Origin: an uncultured Prevotella sp. | GTDB lineage: Bacteria > Bacteroidota > Bacteroidia > Bacteroidales > Bacteroidaceae | DNA length: 11,055 bases | Direction of reading: 5' to 3' | Assembly: GCA_900557405.1 (NCBI GenBank) | Contig: USSF01000066.1 | Coordinates: 1-11,055 of the forward strand | Shown here: piece after piece, positions 6,543-11,055 of the stretch | How positions within the stretch are numbered: position 1 is the first letter of the stretch | Layout of the letters: each line of letters begins with the position of its first letter | The notes under the pieces: model-generated | Database searches by the model: none | What the model saw: the letters and a program-made list of their open reading frames with translations, nothing else | Told to the model about the DNA's origin: nothing | Made by a program: the position numbers and the translations under genes

Positions 6543-6551
6543 TAAATTTGC
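6543..6551 (+). promoter_or_regulatory. -7 element of the fimbrial operon promoter
   Basis: TAAATTTGC fits TAnnTTTGC exactly. A start near 6557 would give a leader of about 140 nt before the first fimbrial gene. No TTTG is found 19-21 nt upstream. An imperfect palindrome (TTTAG at 6530-6534, CTAAA at 6542-6546, around GAATTC) overlaps its first bases. Confidence 0.5.
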
Positions 6552-6557
6552 ATTGTC

Positions 6558-6695
6558 AATCACTATTAAAACTACTGACATCGCCGCCAATGCGGGATGA
6601 AGACTTTAACCTGTTGAGAATCACAACCATCGGCAGTGTTTTGAAACTACTAGCCATAGACTATTTATATAAGAAACTGGTAAGGACGTATAGCT
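6558..6695 (+). other. Leader of the fimbrial operon
   Basis: About 140 bases between the predicted transcription start and the first fimbrial gene. It contains no recognisable riboswitch and only a small CCGC-CAAT-GCGG hairpin near 6585-6597. A frame runs through it from a TTG at 6548 into the first fimbrial gene in another phase, but it has no features of a real protein. Confidence 0.35.
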
Positions 6696-7421
6696 ATGAA
6701 ACATCATGTTTCTGTCATATTAAGCATAATGATGGCGCTGATGCACGTATCCGCATCATGGGGCCAGAAGCAGGAGCCGCTTGCCGACGTCGGCAGCATC
6801 TCTCTTGCAGCCAATCCGACAGACGGCAGCGCCATGCTACCCGACAGCACACGCTTCGCCGCCGCGGAAAAGGAAGCGTATGGCCGATGGCAGAAACACC
6901 TGTATCTGAAGACAAACGCCGTAGGGTGGGCGTTTGTGATAGCCAATATCGCCGTGGAACTCGATGTGGCGCCCCATTGGTCGGTGGCGCTCCCCATAAA
7001 CTATTCCTTCTGGAACTATTTCACTTCGAAGCGCAAGCTCCGCACGCTCTCCGTCTATCCCGAATGCCGCTACTGGTTTGATGCCGGCAACAAGGGATGG
7101 TTCGTTGGGGCACACCTGGGCGCAGCATACTACAATGTGGCGTTCGGCGGAAAATACCGTACGCAAGACCGCGGAGGCCGGCGCCCCGCACTGGGCGGAG
7201 GCATCTCGGCAGGATGGCGCACCGCCCTCTCTGCAGACCGCCGATGGCAGATGGAGCTGTCGGCAGGAGCCGGAGTGTACTCGCTGCAGCACGACAAGTA
7301 CTACAACCGCCCCGGCGGACTGAAAGCCTATACCGAGCACAAGACATATTGGGGCTTCGACCAGGCGGCAGTATCCGTCTGCTATGTGTTTGACCTTTGT
7401 AGCGGGAGGACACGGCCATGA
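6696..7421 (+). CDS. DUF3575-type outer membrane protein of the fimbrial operon
   Basis: The product has 241 residues with a signal peptide (MKHHVSVILSIMMALMHVSA, likely cut near residue 23). After a short variable stretch, residues about 67-235 match the DUF3575 pattern: LYLKTNAVGWAFVIANIAVE (69-88), PECRYWF (122-128), GNKGWFVGAHLGAAYYNVAFGGKY (131-154), GGGISAGWR (167-175), and an aromatic end KTYWGFDQAAVSVCYVF. Alternating hydrophobic strands suggest a small outer membrane beta-barrel. Such proteins commonly lead FimA/Mfa-type clusters in Bacteroidales; their exact task is unknown, and help in assembly or anchoring is inference. The start is supported by AAGGA at 6682-6686, nine bases upstream. 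The stop overlaps the next start by four bases (ATGA), so translation is coupled. Confidence 0.8.
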   Translation: MKHHVSVILSIMMALMHVSASWGQKQEPLADVGSISLAANPTDGSAMLPDSTRFAAAEKEAYGRWQKHLYLKTNAVGWAFVIANIAVELDVAPHWSVALPINYSFWNYFTSKRKLRTLSVYPECRYWFDAGNKGWFVGAHLGAAYYNVAFGGKYRTQDRGGRRPALGGGISAGWRTALSADRRWQMELSAGAGVYSLQHDKYYNRPGGLKAYTEHKTYWGFDQAAVSVCYVFDLCSGRTRP

Positions 7422-8533
7422 AGCATATCCCACTGCATGATACATACCGGAGCCTGCGCAGGAGCCTCGCCGCCATGTGGGTAGTCTGCATGACGATGGT
7501 GCTCACGGGATGCTGGGTACACGAATTCCCCGACACCCCCGACACGGCACCGCTCTGGCTGCATCTCAGATTCAACACCGAAATGCAGCAGAGCTACATC
7601 AGTCTCTCGCGGGCATGCGCCCCGATACAGCCCACCCAGATGTGCACAAGCGGTATGATGCGCTATATCATACGGCTTTATCCGCAAGACGCATCGGTGC
7701 ACAACGCTTCGTCGGCAGCATACAGAGAATATACCGTGACGCGAAACATCGCCGGCGGCTATGATGCCGACATCAGGCTCGATGCCCCTCCGGGCGACTA
7801 CCGCATCATGGTATGGGCAGACCTGGCGGAGAGCGGCGGAAACGTGGGCGGATTCTATGATGCGGCGGATTTCTCCCGGATTACGACGCTCACGCCATAC
7901 GCCGGCAGCACCGACTACCGCGATGCCTTCCGTGGGGAGGCGGCAGCCACTGTAGTCACCAGCACCTCGGAACCGCTTCCTGTGGAAGCCACCGTCAGCA
8001 TGGTGCGCCCGCTCGCCAAGTTCGAGTTCGTGGCCAACGACGTGCGCCTCTTCATGGAGCAGCAGACGCTAGCGATGGCAGAGAAGGAGAAGGAGAAAGA
8101 CAAGGACAATGCGGCAAAAGACAACACGTCAAAGGGCAGCAGCGACGGCACAACGCGGGCGGCAAATCTCGATGACTACCGAGTGCGCATAATATACAAC
8201 GGATACGTGCCCATAAGCTACAACATATTCTCCGATATGCCCAACGACGCCATAATGGGAGTGGAATGTGACGGGCGCATCCGCCGCCTCTCCACCGACG
8301 AGGCTTCGCTCGGATTCGACTATGTGCTGGTGAACGGCCATGCCACGGAGGTTACCGTACAGCTCGCCATCTACGACAAGGAAGGCACCCTGGTGTCGAG
8401 GACGATGCCCGTAAACGTGCCGCTCAGGCGCAGCTGCCATACCATCATCAGCGGCGGACTGCTCACGCAGAAGACCACGGGCGGTGTGGGCGTGAACCCC
8501 AGCTACGACGGAGAATTCAACATCATATATTAG
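7418..8533 (+). CDS. FimB/Mfa2-type fimbrial anchor lipoprotein
   Basis: The product has 371 residues. The N-terminus is a basic, hydrophobic lipoprotein signal with lipobox LTGC, placing the lipidated cysteine at residue 32. The rest fits the FimB/Mfa2 family, two beta-sandwich domains that anchor a fimbrial shaft to the outer membrane and limit its length in Porphyromonas. Family-like stretches are MRYIIRLYP (71-79), LDAPPGDYRIMVWADL (121-136), RPLAKFEFVANDV (197-209) and YNGYVPISYNIFSDMPNDA (260-278). Residues 221-247 form a highly charged, low-complexity linker (EKEKEKDKD, then a Ser/Thr/Gly stretch) just where the two domains should join. The gene overlaps the preceding one by ATGA and is followed after 67 bases by the fimbrillin-like gene. 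Assignment as the anchor subunit rests on family resemblance and gene order. Confidence 0.8.
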   Translation: MKHIPLHDTYRSLRRSLAAMWVVCMTMVLTGCWVHEFPDTPDTAPLWLHLRFNTEMQQSYISLSRACAPIQPTQMCTSGMMRYIIRLYPQDASVHNASSAAYREYTVTRNIAGGYDADIRLDAPPGDYRIMVWADLAESGGNVGGFYDAADFSRITTLTPYAGSTDYRDAFRGEAAATVVTSTSEPLPVEATVSMVRPLAKFEFVANDVRLFMEQQTLAMAEKEKEKDKDNAAKDNTSKGSSDGTTRAANLDDYRVRIIYNGYVPISYNIFSDMPNDAIMGVECDGRIRRLSTDEASLGFDYVLVNGHATEVTVQLAIYDKEGTLVSRTMPVNVPLRRSCHTIISGGLLTQKTTGGVGVNPSYDGEFNIIY

Positions 8534-8600
8534 AATATCGCTACAAAAGGCAACATATATAAATAATAATAACAGAGTAATAAACTAAACTTTTAGAACT

Positions 8601-10247
8601 ATGAAGAAATCCATTTTCCTCGGAATGCTTGCAGCCTTAGCGCTTGCAAATTCCTGTTCGACAGAAGACAACGGCTTGTCTTCATCAGAGAACAACCTCA
8701 AGCAGGTAACGCTTAAAGTCAGTGCAGACGGCGCCCTGACACGTGCCATCAGCGACGGAACATCAGTAAACCAGCTGGTATACCGCGTGTTTGACAAGAA
8801 CGGCAATGCCATCACCACACTCAACAAGACCACCGAAACGGCGACAGACCTGCTGAGCGGCCATACGGTGACGCTGACCCTCGCCAAGGGACAGACCTAC
8901 AAGATTGCCTTCTGGGCTCAGAAGGCCGACTGCGCGGCATACACCGTGGACGACAACATGAATGTATCGATAGACTACAGCGGAGTGAACAACGACGAAT
9001 CGCGCGATGCTTTCTTCAAGACGGTGGAACTGACCGTGAATGAAGACATGACGCAGGACGTGACGCTGAAGCGCCCGTTCGCACAAATCAACGTGGGAAC
9101 GACTGATGCCGACTGGACTGCCGCCACAGCGGCAGGACTGACCGTAACACAGTCGAAGGTGACCGTCAAGAAGGCAGCCAATAAGCTCAACGTGGTAGAC
9201 GGCACGGTATCGGGCGCAACTGACGTGACATACACCGAGGCCAACCTGCCGGGCGAACCGCTGATGGTGGATGCCGACGGCGACGGCACGAAGGACAGCT
9301 ACAAGTATCTCTCCATGTGCTACGTATTGCCGAACGACGCTACCGACGGCACACAGAAGACACTGGCATCAACGGAGTTCACCTTCAAGCCGGCAGCCGG
9401 AACAGACGTGATTATCAAGGACGGACTGCAGAACGTGCCTCTGCAGCGCAACTACCGCACGAACATCGTGGGCGACATCCTCACACGCTCACAGCAGTTC
9501 AAGATCGTGGTTGACCCGGCATTCGACGAACCGGACAACAACGTGGTATACAGGATTGCCAAGGCATCGACACAGGCAGAGATGACTGCCGCAGCAGCAC
9601 AGCCAAACACCACCGTAGTGTTGGAGCCTAACACCTACACCCTGTCTGCAGCCCCTGCCGACGGCGTGGTATTCACGAGCAACAACCCGGAAACCACCAT
9701 CATCCGTATTCCGGCAGCTGTAACGGCAACAAACGTGAAGTTCGAGAACGTGACCGTGGAATCACCCAATGATAACTACATAGGAATCCAGCATGCCACA
9801 AGCGTGAGATACGTAGGATGCATCATCACCGGACAGCCGTTCTCTTATGCCGCAGACGCATATTATGACAACTGCACATTCAAGCAGACTTCAGCAGACG
9901 CATACAACATCTGGACCTACGGCTCAACACGCATCACATTCAACAAATGCAAATTCCAGTGTGCCGGCAAGAGCGTGCTGATATACAATGAGGGCTCCGT
10001 GGGCGGTCAGACCGCCACATTCAACGACTGCACATTCACTGCATCGGCAGCAGTAGGCAAGGCTGCAATCGAAATCGACAGTTCGCTCCCTGCTGGAGTA
10101 GGCACTCCGTACAACGTAATCATCAACAACTGCACTGCAACGGGATTCGACAACGGCAGCGTAAGCGGCAACCCTCTTTGGAACGAGAAGAGGGGTACCA
10201 AGGCACAGGTGACCGTAGACGGTGTGGTAGTGAAGGAGCGTCAATAG
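8601..10247 (+). CDS. Fimbrillin-like lipoprotein (DUF6562-type) with C-terminal beta-helix
   Basis: The product has 548 residues. A lipoprotein signal ends at LANSC (cysteine 19), and the acidic residues of STED just after it fit the surface-export signal of Bacteroidetes lipoproteins. Residues about 34-300 resemble the fimbrillin-like DUF6562 group: KGQTYKIAFWAQ (96-107), SIDYSGVNNDESRDAFF (123-139), KRPFAQINVGTTD (157-169), a Cys/Leu-rich strand YLSMCYVLPND (236-246) and VPLQRNYRTNIVGDIL (279-294). An LTRA motif at 46-49 lies where FimA-type subunits of Porphyromonas are cut after arginine. Residues about 330-530 form a repeated beta-helix: YDNCTF (422-427), FNKCKF (447-452), FNDCTF (474-479) and INNCTA (508-513) mark successive coils. 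This end may be a tip adhesin or glycan-binding part. It is the last gene of the operon; its A-rich start region lacks a Shine-Dalgarno sequence. The fimbrillin link is good, the exact family name moderate and the tip role inferred. Confidence 0.75.
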   Translation: MKKSIFLGMLAALALANSCSTEDNGLSSSENNLKQVTLKVSADGALTRAISDGTSVNQLVYRVFDKNGNAITTLNKTTETATDLLSGHTVTLTLAKGQTYKIAFWAQKADCAAYTVDDNMNVSIDYSGVNNDESRDAFFKTVELTVNEDMTQDVTLKRPFAQINVGTTDADWTAATAAGLTVTQSKVTVKKAANKLNVVDGTVSGATDVTYTEANLPGEPLMVDADGDGTKDSYKYLSMCYVLPNDATDGTQKTLASTEFTFKPAAGTDVIIKDGLQNVPLQRNYRTNIVGDILTRSQQFKIVVDPAFDEPDNNVVYRIAKASTQAEMTAAAAQPNTTVVLEPNTYTLSAAPADGVVFTSNNPETTIIRIPAAVTATNVKFENVTVESPNDNYIGIQHATSVRYVGCIITGQPFSYAADAYYDNCTFKQTSADAYNIWTYGSTRITFNKCKFQCAGKSVLIYNEGSVGGQTATFNDCTFTASAAVGKAAIEIDSSLPAGVGTPYNVIINNCTATGFDNGSVSGNPLWNEKRGTKAQVTVDGVVVKERQ

Positions 10248-10312
10248 CCCATACGACGGCATCAATGCCGATTGACTTTCGATAGAGCATGTCATCGGAA
10301 ATGAACAATATG

Positions 10313-10349
10313 GAAACGGCTGGAAGGCAACAAACCTTTCAGCCGTTTC
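10313..10349 (+). terminator. Terminator of the fimbrial operon
   Basis: GAAACGGCTGGAAGG (10313-10327) pairs with CCTTTCAGCCGTTTC (10335-10349) over 15 positions with one G-U, around a seven-base loop. It stands 65 bases after the last fimbrial stop codon. The following TCTCTGT is only weakly T-rich, but the stem is strong. A smaller hairpin (CGGCA at 10257-10261 with TGCCG at 10266-10270) precedes it. Confidence 0.8.
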
Positions 10350-10380
10350 TCTGTAACTAATCAAAATTAAGCGACATGTT

Positions 10381-10940
10381 TAGATATCCTTCAGTACAAG
10401 TGTGGCTCTCTTCAGCATAATAGAGCCTAATACGTCCTTCAGACGCTTTACTTTCAAGTTCTTGCAACTTCTCGACTTTGTATTCATAGAGTTGCGGCGA
10501 GGGTACTCCCCTTGGGCGTTTTCTTATTCGCTTATATCTTGCGCCAATGCTGATAAAAAACGTTTGAATGTTGAGTCGCTTGCCTCTTTGCCCGAGGCTT
10601 GCTCTATTGCCGCTCTTGCCTTGCTCACGCTCTGTCTGTCTTGCTCTATTGCCTGACGCACAGCTTCCTCGTCCGAACAGTCCATGATAGGTTTTCAACC
10701 TCTGCCAGAACGGGTATTCAATCCATCGATTCCTTCGGACTTGAAACGTTTTACCCAAGCGTTTACGCTCACGTGGCTCATTTCCGTTTGCACGCCCGCT
10801 GCTGCAGAAGACAGTCCGTCTGCTTTCAGTAACACAGCACGACAACGCATGCGGAAGCAGTGCTTTTCGCCTAAGCGAAATCCCTTTTCGAGTGCGAGGC
10901 GTTCCGCCTCTGTCAACTCCAATACTTTTGGCTTTCCCAT
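10381..10940 (-). pseudogene. IS630-family transposase remnant (orfA plus start of orfB)
   Basis: Read leftward from the ATG at 10938-10940, the frame begins MGKPKVLELTEAERLALEKG and continues with the HTH of IS630-type transposases (HCFRMRCRAVLLKADGLSS, then SVNAWVKRFKSEGIDGL). At 10695-10697 a TGA interrupts a GRG-x-K stretch where arginine is expected, so a C-to-T change is likely. The frame then resumes (MDCSDEEAVRQAIEQDRQ and onward) to TAA at 10524-10526. The catalytic part lies in the -1 frame: RKRPRGVPSPQLYEYKVEKL, then LYYAEESHTCTEGY. The slippery heptamer T TTT TTA at 10560-10554 lies in the right phase to join the two frames. The family has Asp at the first catalytic site (ADESH); here it is Glu. 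The match ends near 10381, before the rest of the DDE domain. The element is thus dead by nonsense, substitution and truncation. A TTG upstream at 10964 is a less likely start. Confidence 0.8.
10554..10560 (-). promoter_or_regulatory. Slippery heptamer for -1 frameshifting
   Basis: On the minus strand the orfA codons CGT TTT TTA contain T TTT TTA, the X XXY YYZ pattern with X=Y=T and Z=A. A -1 slip there moves the ribosome into the frame encoding the catalytic domain, 28 bases before the orfA stop. This fits the programmed frameshifting known from many two-frame insertion sequences. In this copy it can have no function, since orfA carries a nonsense codon upstream. Confidence 0.6.
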
Positions 10941-11005
10941 TGCATATAAAACGGGAAAAGACAATAAATATTTTATGTAAACTAATTTTGCTCACTTACT
11001 TAAAA

Positions 11006-11037
11006 AGGAGAATGTGTCCATTCTGACACATTCTCCT
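11006..11037. terminator. Perfect 13-bp hairpin at the right edge
   Basis: AGGAGAATGTGTC (11006-11018) pairs perfectly with GACACATTCTCCT (11025-11037) around a six-base loop. On the minus strand the stem runs straight into TTTTT (11006-11002), so it would terminate transcripts entering from the right. On the plus strand a TTTTTGTTT run follows after a short spacer. It lies 66 bases before the transposase start. It may therefore be a host terminator beside the insertion, or a hairpin carried by the element end to block read-through. Confidence 0.65.
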
Positions 11038-11055
11038 AATGGAATGTTTTTGTTT

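Noticed and set aside
6548..7081. Plus-strand frame running through the fimbrial leader
   Set aside because: It starts at TTG without a ribosome binding site, and most of it overlaps the DUF3575-type gene in another phase; the latter has a signal peptide and family motifs.
6837..7578. Long minus-strand frames opposite the fimbrial genes
   Set aside because: They come from the high G+C content of the fimbrial genes, which lowers stop codon frequency; no start signals or motifs are seen.
1..11055. tRNA or rRNA genes
   Set aside because: No TTCGANNC-type T-arm with a matching acceptor stem and no rRNA signature were recognised on either strand by reading; a tRNA scan was not possible.

Overview
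The window reads as accessory chromosome of a Bacteroidales bacterium, most likely Prevotellaceae (Prevotella/Segatella type). The grounds are Bacteroidetes-style -7 promoter elements (TAnnTTTGC), A-rich or weak ribosome binding sites, a hybrid-two-component-like polysaccharide sensor, a type IX secretion-like C-terminus, a FimA/FimB/Mfa2-type fimbrial operon and an IS630-type insertion sequence remnant. I recognised families by eye from the translations; no database search was possible.

Layout. 1-310: no gene, a mosaic of short intergenic repeats (22-nt repeats, a structured GTGAGGGT/ACCCTCAC repeat, a CGCAGAT phrase). 311-676: upstream region of the pectate lyase, with a good -7 element at 632-640. 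677-2467 (+): secreted family-1-like pectate lyase with an N-terminal fibronectin-III-like domain and a C-terminal sorting tail. 2489-2550: hairpin shared as terminator by two convergent genes. 2564-5650 (-): 1028-residue membrane sensor with a propeller, a Y_Y_Y domain and one transmembrane helix, fused directly to an AraC-type DNA-binding domain with no histidine kinase or receiver. 5651-6695: about 1 kb without a convincing gene. It holds back-to-back promoter motifs, a promoter-plus-terminator pair that could make a small RNA of about 60 nt, 22/23-nt repeats, a second and inverted copy of the structured repeat, and the promoter and leader of the fimbrial operon. 6696-10247 (+): three-gene fimbrial operon (DUF3575-type outer membrane protein, FimB/Mfa2-type lipoprotein, fimbrillin-like lipoprotein with a C-terminal beta-helix), closed by a strong terminator at 10313-10349. 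10381-10940 (-): decayed, truncated IS630-family transposase with a U UUU UUA frameshift heptamer. 11006-11037: perfect 13-bp hairpin at the right edge.

How the parts work together. The pectate lyase and the sensor look like a small pectin-use module: a secreted enzyme and a membrane sensor-regulator placed tail to tail, so the sensor may detect pectin fragments and switch on the lyase. No SusC/SusD pair or other glycan genes are visible here. The module is bracketed by the two inverted copies of the structured repeat. The fimbrial operon is a separate unit, richer in G+C by eye, that would build a surface appendage ending in a beta-helix lipoprotein. The most unusual items are the kinase-less sensor/AraC fusion, the bracketing inverted structured repeats, the possible small RNA, and a perfect palindrome at about -40 of the fimbrial promoter.
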